The position numbers were made by a program, and so were the translations under genes. The notes beneath the pieces were generated by a model. That model did no database searches and had not been told where the DNA came from. It saw only the letters and a list, made by a program, of their open reading frames with translations. From Curtobacterium sp. MCLR17_036 (GTDB lineage: Bacteria > Actinomycetota > Actinomycetes > Actinomycetales > Microbacteriaceae), in contig NZ_CP126269.1 of NCBI RefSeq assembly GCF_003234445.2, forward strand, positions 1,426,001-1,490,000: a stretch of DNA of 64,000 nucleotides. Direction: 5' to 3'. Shown piece after piece: positions 8,234 through 16,137 of the stretch. The number at the start of each line of letters is the position of its first letter. The stretch's first letter is position 1.

Positions 8234-8377
8234 TCAGGCGGCGTTGCGCACGTCCGGCGTGGGGGCGGTCGCCTCGACGCGGGTGGTGTGCATCGGCAGG
8301 CCGACGGACGCCGTGTGCAGACGGGTGAGGCGCGACCAGGTGCCGCGGTTGGCGTCGCTGATGCCGTCGACGATCAC
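8234..8377 (-). CDS. small hypothetical protein overlapping the upstream small gene
   Basis: A 47-residue ORF whose GTG (8377-8375) overlaps the TGA of the 53-residue membrane protein (GTGA). It begins VIVDGISDANRGTWSRLTRL and is basic, with a Thr/Pro-rich end. It converges on the LigD-polymerase gene, leaving 6 bases between the two stops. The coupled arrangement supports translation, but the composition is not distinctive and no family is recognised. Confidence 0.45.
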   Translation of the reverse strand: MIVDGISDANRGTWSRLTRLHTASVGLPMHTTRVEATAPTPDVRNAA

Positions 8378-8535
8378 GAGCCGAGCCCGATCGTGATGAG
8401 GGCGAGCGCGGTGGCCGTCACGCCGGCGATGCCGCTGACGAGGGCGCTCAGCTGCAGGGTGCGCTGCCGACGGGCCTCGCGTACTTCCGAGAAGGGACTC
8501 CGCCGTGACTGGCGGACCAGCGTGCTGGTGCTCAT
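8374..8535 (-). CDS. small single-helix membrane protein
   Basis: A 53-residue protein: a basic amphipathic N terminus (STLVRQSRRSPFSEVREARR) followed by one transmembrane helix (about residues 28-50, ending ALITIGLGS). The ATG at 8535 is chosen over in-frame ATGs at 8589 and 8559 because CGGAG lies 9 bases upstream. It sits between the two LigD-type genes; an AT-rich palindrome at 8606-8620 lies in its promoter region. Function unknown. Confidence 0.55.
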   Translation of the reverse strand: MSTSTLVRQSRRSPFSEVREARRQRTLQLSALVSGIAGVTATALALITIGLGS

Positions 8536-8605
8536 GTCGACCGCTCCGATCTGTGGCATCCGGGATGGATGCGTGCTGCTGGTCCCCATGCTGCCACGTC
8601 TTCAC

Positions 8606-8620
8606 TAGTTCGCCTAACTA
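8606..8620. promoter_or_regulatory. candidate operator palindrome
   Basis: TAGTT-CGCCT-AACTA, a 5+5 bp palindrome inside an unusually AT-rich stretch (8600-8625) upstream of the small membrane-protein gene. It looks like a repressor site; the regulator is unknown. Confidence 0.35.
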
Positions 8621-8636
8621 CTTGGAACGCTGAGCG

Positions 8637-8658
8637 AAAAACGGACAGAACGCCCGTT
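8637..8658 (-). terminator. probable intrinsic terminator of the DNA ligase gene
   Basis: On the minus strand AACGG-N9-CCGTT is followed by TTT, just past the ligase stop codon at 8661. The stem is only 5 bp, so strength is uncertain. Confidence 0.4.
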
Positions 8659-8660
8659 CC

Positions 8661-9704
8661 CTACGTCAGCACGTCCCGCAGGTCGTAGGCGGAGGGGACT
8701 TCCAGCTGGTCGAACCCGCACGACCCGGCGTCGCGGTCGGGACGCCACCGTTCGAACTGCACGGTGTGCCGGAACCGGTCGCCCTCCATCTGGTCGTACC
8801 GGACCTCGAGGACCCGCTCCGGCGCCAGCCGGACGAACGACGTGTCGCGACCCGACGAGAACCGCGAGCGTTCCCCGTCACCGGTGACGGGCCTCCCGTC
8901 CGCATCGCGCAGGACGACGGGGTCGAGCTCGTCGACCAACGCGAGTCGGCGCTTGTCCGAGAAGGCGGAGACGCCGCCGACCTGCCGGAGCTCGCCGTCC
9001 TCGCCGTACAGACCGACCAGCAGCGACCCGACACCCGAGCCGCTCTTGTGCACGCGGTACCCGATCGCGACGACGTCCGCGGTGCGGTGGTGCTTGATCT
9101 TGAGCATCGTCCGCTTGCCCGGTTCGTACGGCTTCGCCCGGCGCTTGGCGACCACGCCGTCGAGCCCGGCGCCCTCGAAGGTCGTGAGCCACCCACGTGC
9201 CTGCTCGACGTCGAGCGTGGTCCGGGTGACGAACAGCGGGTCCGTCATGTCGTCGGCGAGCTGCTCGAGGCGCTCTCGGCGTTCGTCGAACGGGCGGTCG
9301 ACCAGGTCCTCGCCGTCGAGGGCGAGCAGGTCGAACGCCACGAACTGCGCCGGCGTCTCCACACTGAGCTTCGCGATCCGCGAGGCCGCCGGGTGGATGC
9401 GCTGCGACAGGGCCTCCCAGTCCAGGTGCTCGGCGCCCGCGTCGCCGGACCGCAGGACGACCTCGCCGTCGAGCACCACGGGGTGGTCGCGCCCGCCGAA
9501 CTGGGCGCGGAACGCCTCGACGAGCTCGGGGAAGTACCGGGTCAGGGGCTTCGCGCCGCGGCTGCCGATCTCGACGTCGTCCCCGTCGATCGTGACGATG
9601 CCGCGGAAGCCGTCCCACTTCGGTTCGTACCGGAGCCCGCCCGCCACGCTGTCGGGTTCCGGTACCTCGGCGACGGCCTTGGCGAGCATCGGTGCGATCG
9701 TCAT
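8661..9704 (-). CDS. ATP-dependent DNA ligase (LigD ligase domain / LigC type)
   Basis: A 347-residue ATP-dependent ligase with the adenylation motif YEPKWDGFRG, making Lys29 the AMP-accepting lysine. Other nucleotidyltransferase motifs are SRGAKPLTRYFPEL, LDGEVVL, FVAFDLLALDG, EGLDGVVAKR-like GAGLDGVVAKR and TMLKIKHHRTADVV. An OB domain follows (residues about 225-347). It seals breaks, presumably with the polymerase domain encoded at 7217-8227. The ATG at 9704 has CAGGACCC just upstream. Its promoter side carries three long palindromes. Confidence 0.9.
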   Translation of the reverse strand: MTIAPMLAKAVAEVPEPDSVAGGLRYEPKWDGFRGIVTIDGDDVEIGSRGAKPLTRYFPELVEAFRAQFGGRDHPVVLDGEVVLRSGDAGAEHLDWEALSQRIHPAASRIAKLSVETPAQFVAFDLLALDGEDLVDRPFDERRERLEQLADDMTDPLFVTRTTLDVEQARGWLTTFEGAGLDGVVAKRRAKPYEPGKRTMLKIKHHRTADVVAIGYRVHKSGSGVGSLLVGLYGEDGELRQVGGVSAFSDKRRLALVDELDPVVLRDADGRPVTGDGERSRFSSGRDTSFVRLAPERVLEVRYDQMEGDRFRHTVQFERWRPDRDAGSCGFDQLEVPSAYDLRDVLT

Positions 9705-9789
9705 GGGTCCTGTGTACTCGGGTGCGGCCGCGCGCTCGCGCGCCCGTGGCGCGGGGCGGGGCGGGGCGGGGCGGGGCGCTGCGCGCTTC

Positions 9790-9840
9790 GTGAGCAGAAG
9801 ATGTCGGGTCCCGCGCGACGACCCGACATCTTCTGCTCAC
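9790..9840. repeat. palindromic element, family A copy 1
   Basis: Perfect 21-bp inverted repeat (arm 9790-9810, beginning GTGAGCAGAAGATGTCGGG; other arm 9820-9840) around a 9-base loop CCGCGCGAC. Confidence 0.95.
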
Positions 9841-9915
9841 CATGTGCGGCGCGGCGCGGGCGGGAGGTGCACGGGGCGCCCAGGAGGCGCGGGTCGCCCT
9901 GGCCGGTCGCGCCCG

Positions 9916-9966
9916 GTGAGCAGGAACGGTCGGGTCCGGCGCGCTGACCCGACACCTTCTGCTCAC
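9916..9966. repeat. palindromic element, family A copy 2
   Basis: Same design, arms 9916-9936 and 9946-9966, loop 9 bases (CGGCGCGCT). Left arm GTGAGCAGGAACGGTCGGG has drifted from copy 1, so a few pairs are lost. Confidence 0.9.
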
Positions 9967-10006
9967 CATGTGCAGGCGGGGCGGGCGGGGTCGCGTGGCG
10001 CGCTCC

Positions 10007-10057
10007 GTGAGCAGAAGACGTCGAGTCCGGTGCGACGACCCGACATCTTCTGCTCAC
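10007..10057. repeat. palindromic element, family A copy 3
   Basis: Arms 10007-10027 and 10037-10057 around a 9-base loop CGGTGCGAC. Left arm GTGAGCAGAAGACGTCGAG differs from copy 1 at two positions, while the right arm is identical to copy 1. Confidence 0.92.
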
Positions 10058-10107
10058 CAGGTGCGGCCAGGAGGCCCGGATCACCCCGGCCGTACGACCA
10101 CCGTCGG

Positions 10108-10113
10108 TAGGGT
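10108..10113 (+). promoter_or_regulatory. -10-like hexamer of a leaderless promoter
   Basis: TAGGGT, 7 bases before the GTG at 10121, fixing the start of the MBL-fold gene. Confidence 0.55.
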
Positions 10114-10120
10114 GGCCGGC

Positions 10121-11164
10121 GTGACGACCGAGCCACCACCGGCAGCGCCGGCGCCGGAACCGATCAGCCCCGTGCAGGCCGCCGCACTCCGCGACCGTGT
10201 GCTGCCGCCCGTCGAGGAGGTCCGGCCGGGCATCTGGACGCTCGCCGTCCCGTTCCGCTCCGGGGTCGTCGACGCCACCCTGGTGTACGTGGTCGAGGGG
10301 ACCGACGGCTCGCTCGCCGTCATCGACCCCGGCTGGTCGGCCGACGGGGACCTGGACGCGCTCGACGGGGCACTCGCCGCGGTCGGCCGTTCGGTCGACG
10401 AGGTGTCGCTCGTCGCGGTCACGCACCTGCACGCCGACCACCTCGGCGCAGCGGCTGCGATCCGACGCCGGACCGGGGCGCGGGTCGCGATGCACGGCCT
10501 GGAGGTCGAGGGGCTCCGGCGCGAGCGGTCCGACGCGGCGGCCAACGACGCCGACGTCGCGACGTGGGGCCTGCCGGGACACCTCCGTGCCGGGGTCGTC
10601 GCGGCGTGGGGGAGCGGACGGCGGATCGGACTCGGCAGCGCCGAGGAGCCGTTCGCCGACCTGCTGCTGGCGGACGCCGACGAGCTGCCGATCCCCGGGC
10701 GGTCGATCCGGACGCTCTGGACCCCCGGGCACACCGCGGGGCACGTGTGCTTCGTCGACGAGGTCGACGGCCTGCTGTTCACCGGCGACCACGTGCTGCC
10801 GCGGATCAACTCGGGGATCGGTCTCGGCGGTCGGACCGTCACGAACCCGCTCGGCGACTACCTGGCCTCGTTGGCGCTGCTCGAGCCGTACGCCGACCTC
10901 GAGGTGTGCCCGGGGCACGAGTACCGGTTCCGCGACGTCGTGTCCCGCGCACGGGTGCTCGCGCGGCACCGCGAGGAACGGTCACGGCACGTCGCTGCGG
11001 CGCTTGACGCGCTCGACCGACCGACGGTGTACGAGGTGGCGGCGCGGGTGCCGTTCAGCGGGGGCATCGGGTCGATGACCGGGTTCCTGCTGGCGAGTGC
11101 GGTCACGCAGACCGCGTTCCACGTCGACCTGCTCGGGCGGTCGGACGAGATCCGTCCCGCCTGA
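10121..11164 (+). CDS. metallo-beta-lactamase fold hydrolase
   Basis: A 347-residue cytoplasmic MBL-fold protein. The metal site is THLHADHLG (His102, His104, Asp106, His107), followed by TPGHTAGH and FTGDHVLP, which supply the third His and bridging Asp, and a final CPGHEYRF His. This is the glyoxalase II/thiolesterase-like branch with an extra C-terminal helical segment (about 285-347). Substrate unknown. The GTG at 10121 is chosen because of the TAGGGT element; an upstream in-frame ATG at 9968 lies inside the palindrome cluster. Confidence 0.85.
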   Translation: MTTEPPPAAPAPEPISPVQAAALRDRVLPPVEEVRPGIWTLAVPFRSGVVDATLVYVVEGTDGSLAVIDPGWSADGDLDALDGALAAVGRSVDEVSLVAVTHLHADHLGAAAAIRRRTGARVAMHGLEVEGLRRERSDAAANDADVATWGLPGHLRAGVVAAWGSGRRIGLGSAEEPFADLLLADADELPIPGRSIRTLWTPGHTAGHVCFVDEVDGLLFTGDHVLPRINSGIGLGGRTVTNPLGDYLASLALLEPYADLEVCPGHEYRFRDVVSRARVLARHREERSRHVAAALDALDRPTVYEVAARVPFSGGIGSMTGFLLASAVTQTAFHVDLLGRSDEIRPA

Positions 11165-11333
11165 CCGATCCGACGTGACCGCACGGGTGGTCGAGCGCGG
11201 TCCGCTCCGCCACCGCCGGATCGGGGTGTGTCGGTACCGCGCGACGATGTTGCGCGGCGCACGCTGGTCGAGCGGACGGGGGCCGCGCGGCGCACTCGCC
11301 GTGACGAATCCGCGCCCGTGCCCGCGCCCTCGC

Positions 11334-11966
11334 TCAGCCGAGCGTGGCGGCCAGCCGTCGGACGGTGGTCTCCGCGTCGGCGAACGCAGCGGCGGCGTGG
11401 TCGGCCAGCGGCGCGAGGTCCGGCAGTCGATCGGCGAGGGTCGCGCTCACGGTGACGGGGTGGTGCTGCATGCCGAGGGCGCTGCCGAGGATGAGGTGCA
11501 GGACGGGGGAGCCGTGGTCCCAGTCCTCGGTCGGGGTGCCCACGTCGTAGGTCCCGCCGCGGCTCACGACGGTCACGACCGGTCGGCCGGCCAGCGGCTG
11601 CACGTCGCCGGCGAGGACGCCCGGCACGTGGACGCGGTCGATCCAGGCCTTGAGCGTCGACGGCACCGTGTAGTTGTACAGCGGCGCGCCGATGACGACG
11701 ACGTCGGCGGCGAGCAGCTCGTCGATGACCTGTTGGCGGAGCGCCTCGGCCTCGGGCGGCACGGTCTCGTCCGCCGTGCGGTCTGCGGCGGCCCAGTGCA
11801 GGGCGGCGGTCTCCAGGTGGGGCAGCTGGTCGGCGTGCAGGTCGCGCCGGACGACCGTGTACTCCGGGCCGCGGGCACGCCAGGCGTCGGCGAACGCGGC
11901 GGTCAGCGCCCGTGAACGGGAGTGTGAGCGGTCGGCCGAGGAGTCGATGTGCAGCAGCGAGGGCAT
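11334..11966 (-). CDS. azoR: FMN-dependent NADH-azoreductase / flavodoxin-like quinone reductase
   Basis: A 210-residue flavodoxin-fold oxidoreductase. MPSLLHIDSSADRSHSRSRA at the N terminus is the FMN-phosphate loop of AzoR-type enzymes, and GAPLYNYTVPSTLKAWIDRV (about 95-114) and VVTVVSRGGTY (about 132-142) are the isoalloxazine-binding segments. It probably reduces quinones or azo compounds with NAD(P)H as a detoxification enzyme. The ATG at 11966 is preferred over 11975 because TAGCGT lies 7 bases upstream. Confidence 0.85.
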   Translation of the reverse strand: MPSLLHIDSSADRSHSRSRALTAAFADAWRARGPEYTVVRRDLHADQLPHLETAALHWAAADRTADETVPPEAEALRQQVIDELLAADVVVIGAPLYNYTVPSTLKAWIDRVHVPGVLAGDVQPLAGRPVVTVVSRGGTYDVGTPTEDWDHGSPVLHLILGSALGMQHHPVTVSATLADRLPDLAPLADHAAAAFADAETTVRRLAATLG

Positions 11967-11973
11967 GTCGCCC

Positions 11974-11979
11974 ACGCTA
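11974..11979 (-). promoter_or_regulatory. -10-like hexamer of a leaderless promoter
   Basis: TAGCGT on the minus strand, 7 bases before the ATG at 11966. Confidence 0.5.
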
Positions 11980-11993
11980 CCGGCGCGGACGCG

Positions 11994-12034
11994 GAACGGC
12001 CCCGCGGTCCCTGGACGGGACCGCGGGGCCGTTC
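11994..12034 (-). terminator. strong hairpin terminator after the first LAxTG gene
   Basis: Perfect 18-bp inverted repeat (GAACGGCCCCGCGGTCCC at 11994-12011, complement at 12017-12034) with a 5-base loop, 11 bases past the stop codon. There is no T-run, as is usual in such GC-rich genomes. Confidence 0.8.
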
Positions 12035-12044
12035 GGGTCGTGCG

Positions 12045-13649
12045 TCAGCGCTGGGCGTGGCGGCGACGCAGGGCGCGGGCACCGACCAGGCCGGCACCCG
12101 CCACGAGCAGGCCGAGGGCCCAGGGCAGGGCGCCGGTGGCGTCCGAACCGGTGTAGGCGAGCTGGCCGCCGGTGTTCGCCGGGGTGACCGGTGCGACCGG
12201 TGCCGCAGCCGGGACCGGCTTCGGCGCGACGACGGGCGCGACCGCGGTCGGCTGGACGTCGACGGCGAACGAGGTGGCGAAGTCGCCCGATGCGACGGTC
12301 AGGTTGTGGACCGACGCGTGCGGGAAGGTGACGTCGACGACGCCGTAGTCGCCCGCGTCCGGGTCCGGCGCGATGACGTCGCTCGCGACGTCCGACGTGA
12401 CGGTCGGCATCAGGACGGGGGCGTCGTCGTCCAGGAGGCCGATCGGGTTGGCCCAGCGGTCCACGAGACCACCGGCGACGATGAGCGTTCCGCCCTGCTC
12501 GATGGTCGGGCGACCACCCTCGGCGTAGCCCACGGGCCCGCCGAGGGTGATGACGCTGCCGTCGGGCTCGATGATCCAGAACAGCCGGTCCCCGAAGTCC
12601 TCGTCCTCGAAGAGACCCGCTCGGTCGGTCGTCGTGACCAGGATCCCGGCCGCAGCTCCGGCTTCGACGGTCAACGAGACGTACTGCGTGACGGACTCGG
12701 TGCCGCTCGTCGCGGTGACGGCGAACTCCCAGTCGTACGCGTCGGTCGTGGTGCCGCTGAGCTCACCGGTCGAGGCGTCGAACGCGAGTCCTTCCGGCAG
12801 CTGGTCCTCGGGGGCGTAGTCGTCCTCCGGGTACTCCTCGGCGAGTTCGGCGTCGTCGGGGTCGAACCAGGCGAGCGCGTACGTCGGCGTGGGCGAGCCC
12901 TGGGCGCGGAAGACGTGCGAGAACGCGTCACCGGCCGTGGCGGACAGCTCGAGCGGGTGCTCCGGGCTGGCGCCCACGGTGGTCGGGGTGCCGGACGTGT
13001 CGAGGAACGCCGGGTCCTGCGTGACGGGGGCCGTCGCGTCCGAGGTCACCGTGGTGGTCTCCGTCGCGCCGGGCAGGGTGCCGGTGACGGCGACGGTGAT
13101 GGTGGTGCGGACGTCGGTCGGGTCGACCTCGTAGGTGGCGGTCTTCGACAGCACCAGGCCGTCGCGGTCCTTCCACTCGTACTTGTAGCCGAGGTCGCTG
13201 TCGAACCCGGTCGTCACGGCGCTGAGCAGCGAGCCGACCTTCGGCTTCCCCGTGATGGTGACGGTCGCGTCCTCGGCCTGCACGGTGACGCCCGCCTTCG
13301 GGGTGGCGGTCGGCTTCGCGGTCGCCTCGGGCGCGGGAGTCTCGGTCGGTGCGGGCGACACCGGCGCAGCCGGCTCGGTGGTGGCCGGGGTGGTCGGCTC
13401 CTCGGAGGGGACCTGCGGAGCGGGCGTCTCGTCCGCCGGCGCCGGGCTGTCCGACGGGGCCGGCTCGTCCGTGGGGGCCGGGGCCGGGGCCGGAGTCTCC
13501 TCGGTGACGACGGGCTGCGTCGTGTCGAGCGGCTCGGCGGCGCTGGCGGCGGTCGCGGTCATGATGCCGAGTCCGGTGGTCAGGCCGACGAGGGCGACGG
13601 TGGTGCCGACGGCGCAGGCGCGACGAACGGCGGAGGTGCTGCGGTGCAC
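12045..13649 (-). CDS. LAYTG-anchored surface protein with Ig-like domains
   Basis: A 534-residue secreted wall protein. A signal peptide ends at about residue 37 (after TATAASA). A Pro/Ala/Thr/Glu-rich stalk spans about 40-120. A beta-sandwich follows with VTITGKPKVGSLLSAVTTGF, typical of actinobacterial cell-surface repeats, then a putative Ig (He_PIG-like) domain with LPEGLAFDASTGELSGTTTD. The C terminus has LAYTG (497-501), a hydrophobic helix and RRRHAQR, the sorting signal for class E-type sortases. The GTG at 13649 is chosen because GGGGGGAA precedes it. It is a paralogue of the next gene upstream; no sortase gene lies in the window. Confidence 0.85.
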   Translation of the reverse strand: MHRSTSAVRRACAVGTTVALVGLTTGLGIMTATAASAAEPLDTTQPVVTEETPAPAPAPTDEPAPSDSPAPADETPAPQVPSEEPTTPATTEPAAPVSPAPTETPAPEATAKPTATPKAGVTVQAEDATVTITGKPKVGSLLSAVTTGFDSDLGYKYEWKDRDGLVLSKTATYEVDPTDVRTTITVAVTGTLPGATETTTVTSDATAPVTQDPAFLDTSGTPTTVGASPEHPLELSATAGDAFSHVFRAQGSPTPTYALAWFDPDDAELAEEYPEDDYAPEDQLPEGLAFDASTGELSGTTTDAYDWEFAVTATSGTESVTQYVSLTVEAGAAAGILVTTTDRAGLFEDEDFGDRLFWIIEPDGSVITLGGPVGYAEGGRPTIEQGGTLIVAGGLVDRWANPIGLLDDDAPVLMPTVTSDVASDVIAPDPDAGDYGVVDVTFPHASVHNLTVASGDFATSFAVDVQPTAVAPVVAPKPVPAAAPVAPVTPANTGGQLAYTGSDATGALPWALGLLVAGAGLVGARALRRRHAQR

Positions 13650-13670
13650 GGGTTCCCCCCAGGGGTCAGG

Positions 13671-13729
13671 TCCGGCAGCGTGCCGGATCATGTGAATCAG
13701 CCGAGAATCGTCGGCGTTCTCGGATCGTA
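13671..13729 (-). promoter_or_regulatory. promoter and structured leader of the LAYTG gene
   Basis: On the minus strand a TACGAT -10-like element (13724-13729) is followed at once by hairpin CCGAGAA-N9-TTCTCGG (13701-13723) and then TCCGGCA-GCG-TGCCGGA (13671-13687). The start codon is at 13649. Two stem-loops in a leader of about 68 bases suggest RNA-level control or stabilisation. Confidence 0.45.
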
Positions 13730-13814
13730 GCGTCGCGGTGGCGCCCGAACGGGCGCCGAGACGCGAATGTGACCTGGGCTGGGGGCACCGCGCGCTGGTC
13801 CGGGCGCACGGGGC

Positions 13815-13862
13815 GACGGACGGGAGGCGCGGGGCGGCGCCGCCCCGTGCCTCCCGTCCGTC
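13815..13862 (-). terminator. terminator palindrome after the second LAxTG gene
   Basis: A 48-base palindrome of two 24-base arms with no loop and one G-T wobble (arm starts GACGGACGGGAGGCGCGGGG), 13 bases past the stop at 13875. It contains the GACGGGAGGC decamer on both strands, as does the terminator at 54256. Confidence 0.8.
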
Positions 13863-13874
13863 GGTGGTCGCGTC

Positions 13875-15104
13875 TCAGGCGCGTCGGCGACGCAGACGGT
13901 GCACCAGGAGCCCGCCGCCGGCGGCGAGCAGGCCCAGGGCCCACGCGAGCGGGGAGGACGCATCCGCGCCGGTGAACGCCAGCTGTCCGGTCCCTGCACC
14001 CGCGACCGGGGTGGTCCCCGCGGGTGCCGCCACCGTGGCGGTGACCTCGACCGGGACACGGACCGACACGTCGTCGATCGTGACCGTGACGATGTGCCGT
14101 GACGCGTCGACGAACCTGATGCGCGGCTCGAACGCACCGTTCGGCAGCGTGACCTCGTCGCTGGCGACGCTGCTCGTCACGACGGGCCGGCGGTCGTCGG
14201 CACCGGCGGCCTCGTTGCCGTACGCGTCCACCGGCGTCACGCGCAGGTGCATCGTCGAACCCTGCGACGCGGGCACGGCATCGGTGGGGACGACCTCGGT
14301 GCTCTCGGCGAAGACCTCGCGGAGCCCGTCCTCGTCCTGCAGCCACGCCCGCGGCGTACCGACCACACCGACGAGCAGCCGGACCCCGCTGGTCGCTGCC
14401 GGCCGGACCACCAGGTGGACGTACGCCGTCGCGGCCCGGGAGCCGTTCATCGCCATGACCTGGAAGTCGTACTCGCCGGCCACCGTCGGCGTGCCGCTCA
14501 GCACGCCGCTCGTGTCACCCACGGCGAGACCGTCGGGGGCCGTCGGGTACTGGTTGCCCGGCACCGGGAACGCCGTCGGTCCGCTCAACAGCACGTAGTG
14601 CAGCTCCGTCGACGACCCCGTCGCGGTGAAGGTGCGCTCGATCTCCTCGCCCGCGGTCGTCTCGATCCGGATCGGCGACTCCGGCGTCGACGGCTCGGTG
14701 AACGTGATGGTGTCCGGCGCGCCGGATTCGTCGGTGTCCTCGGGTGCGTCGGCTGCTGCGGGCGCTGCGGGCGCTGCGGACGCTGCGGGCGTCCCGGGTG
14801 CCGCGGGCTCGGGTGCCGTGGGCTGCGGTGTCGCCGTCTCGGGGGCGGGACCCGGCGTCAGGGCGGAGGACGGGCCTCCCGGTCGGTCGTCGGCGTCGCC
14901 CGTCGTGACGGGCACGACGGGCGCGGCGGGCGTGCTGCCGGGCGTACCGGTGCTCGGGTTGCTCGCCGTGCTCGTGGCGGCCGTGGGCTCGGCCGCGACG
15001 GCGGTCGCGGCGCCGATGCCGAACGCCGACGACGCGGTGACGATGGCGACGGCCGCGCCGATGGCGGCGACCCGTCGCGTGGTGGAGGTGCAGGGCAGGT
15101 TCAC
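13875..15104 (-). CDS. LAFTG-anchored surface protein
   Basis: A 409-residue secreted protein parallel in plan to the gene downstream. It has a signal peptide (to about residue 39, ending GAATAVAAEP), a long Pro/Ala/Thr stalk (40-130), a putative Ig domain containing LAVGDTSGVLSGTPTVAGEY, and a beta-rich domain. The sorting signal is LAFTG (375-379), a hydrophobic helix and RLRRRRA. The GTG at 15104 has GAGGGGGATCCC in front. A GGGCACC-N4-GGTGCCC hairpin (15129-15146) lies in its leader. Likely a wall-attached adhesin or structural protein; ligand unknown. Confidence 0.83.
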   Translation of the reverse strand: MNLPCTSTTRRVAAIGAAVAIVTASSAFGIGAATAVAAEPTAATSTASNPSTGTPGSTPAAPVVPVTTGDADDRPGGPSSALTPGPAPETATPQPTAPEPAAPGTPAASAAPAAPAAADAPEDTDESGAPDTITFTEPSTPESPIRIETTAGEEIERTFTATGSSTELHYVLLSGPTAFPVPGNQYPTAPDGLAVGDTSGVLSGTPTVAGEYDFQVMAMNGSRAATAYVHLVVRPAATSGVRLLVGVVGTPRAWLQDEDGLREVFAESTEVVPTDAVPASQGSTMHLRVTPVDAYGNEAAGADDRRPVVTSSVASDEVTLPNGAFEPRIRFVDASRHIVTVTIDDVSVRVPVEVTATVAAPAGTTPVAGAGTGQLAFTGADASSPLAWALGLLAAGGGLLVHRLRRRRA

Positions 15105-15228
15105 GGGATCCCCCTCGGATGCCGGTCGGGGCACCGGCTGGTGCCCTCATCCAGGAGGTGTCGTGCACGCACCGATCCTGACGGACGCCCGGGTCTCGGT
15201 TCGGTCACGGCGCCGACGGGCGGGCGGG

Positions 15229-16131
15229 TCAGTCGCCGACGGCGGCGGCTGCCCGTTCGAGCGCGGCGCGGAGCGCCCGGACCGCCGGCGAGGACGACCC
15301 CGCGGTCCGCACGACGGTGAAGATCGTGCGCCGCGGCCGCTCCGGCAGGTCGAGCAGCCGGCACGTCGTCGTCCGGCCCGTCCACATCAGGTCGGGCATC
15401 AGGCTGACGGCGTTGCCGGACTCGACCAGCCGGATCTGCGTCTGCAGGTCGGCGGTCTCGTACCGGACGTCCGGCTCGAAGCCCCAACGTCGGCAGACCT
15501 GCTCGGCGAAGTGCCGCGAGGCGGTGCCCCGCGGCTCCATGACCCACGGCATCGCCGCGGCGTCCTCGAGCGACGACACCGGCAGCAGCGCGGTGTCGAG
15601 CGGGGGGAGCGCCAGACGGACGGCGTCCGTCGTCAGGTCGGAGCGGTCGAGCCCGGGCAGGTGGGGTGCGGCGTGTGCCGGGTACTGCTCGGCGATGACC
15701 ATGTCGAAGTCGCGCGCCCACGTCTCGTTCAGGGCGGTCTCCGGCTCGCGCTGCACCATCTCGACCCGCACGTCCGGGTGCTCCGTCGCCATCTCGTGCA
15801 GGGCGTTCGGCATGAGCGCGAGCGCCGCCGACTGGAACACCGCCACCCGGACCCGGCCCTGCACCGCCGGCAGGGTCTCCTCGACCTGCGCCTGCGCCTG
15901 CTCGAGCACGTCGAGCACGTGCCCGGCGGCGGAGACGAGCACCTCGGCCTGCGGGGTGAGCTGCAGGCGTCGCCCGGCCTTGCGCAGGAGCTGCACACCG
16001 GCCTCGCGCTCCAGTGCGCTGAGCTGCTGCGACACGGCCGAGGGCGTGAAGTTCACCGCCTCGGCGACGGCCGCGATCGTGCCGCGGATGGAGAGCTCCC
16101 GCAGGAGCACGAGGCGGCGGACGTCGAGCAT
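15229..16131 (-). CDS. LysR-family regulator divergent from putA
   Basis: A 300-residue LysR-type regulator. The winged helix-turn-helix is at the N terminus (SIRGTIAAVAEAVNFTPSAV), followed by the linker helix and a periplasmic-binding-like effector domain (about 85-295). The ATG at 16131 is preferred over 16164 because TACCGT ends 6 bases before it and the family normally starts MLDVRRL. It is divergent from putA, with 82 bases between starts, so it most likely controls proline catabolism. The effector is inferred to be proline or P5C. Confidence 0.85.
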   Translation of the reverse strand: MLDVRRLVLLRELSIRGTIAAVAEAVNFTPSAVSQQLSALEREAGVQLLRKAGRRLQLTPQAEVLVSAAGHVLDVLEQAQAQVEETLPAVQGRVRVAVFQSAALALMPNALHEMATEHPDVRVEMVQREPETALNETWARDFDMVIAEQYPAHAAPHLPGLDRSDLTTDAVRLALPPLDTALLPVSSLEDAAAMPWVMEPRGTASRHFAEQVCRRWGFEPDVRYETADLQTQIRLVESGNAVSLMPDLMWTGRTTTCRLLDLPERPRRTIFTVVRTAGSSSPAVRALRAALERAAAAVGD

Positions 16132-16137
16132 GACGAC

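Larger units (their letters stand above)
9705..10120. other. 416-base divergent gap holding three long palindromes
   Basis: No gene is supported here. The gap separates the divergent ligase and MBL genes, so it must hold both promoters. It contains three related hairpins (9790, 9916 and 10007) separated by G/C-rich filler such as the GGGGC runs at 9755-9780. Confidence 0.8.

Noticed and set aside
9790-10057. Insertion-sequence ends or a transposon.
   Set aside because: The hairpins enclose no transposase and have no target duplication that I can see.
11234-11258. A small CCGCGC-N9-GCGCGG hairpin in the gap 11165-11333.
   Set aside because: Only six base pairs in very GC-rich DNA; not distinguishable from chance. 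I see nothing else in that 169-base gap.
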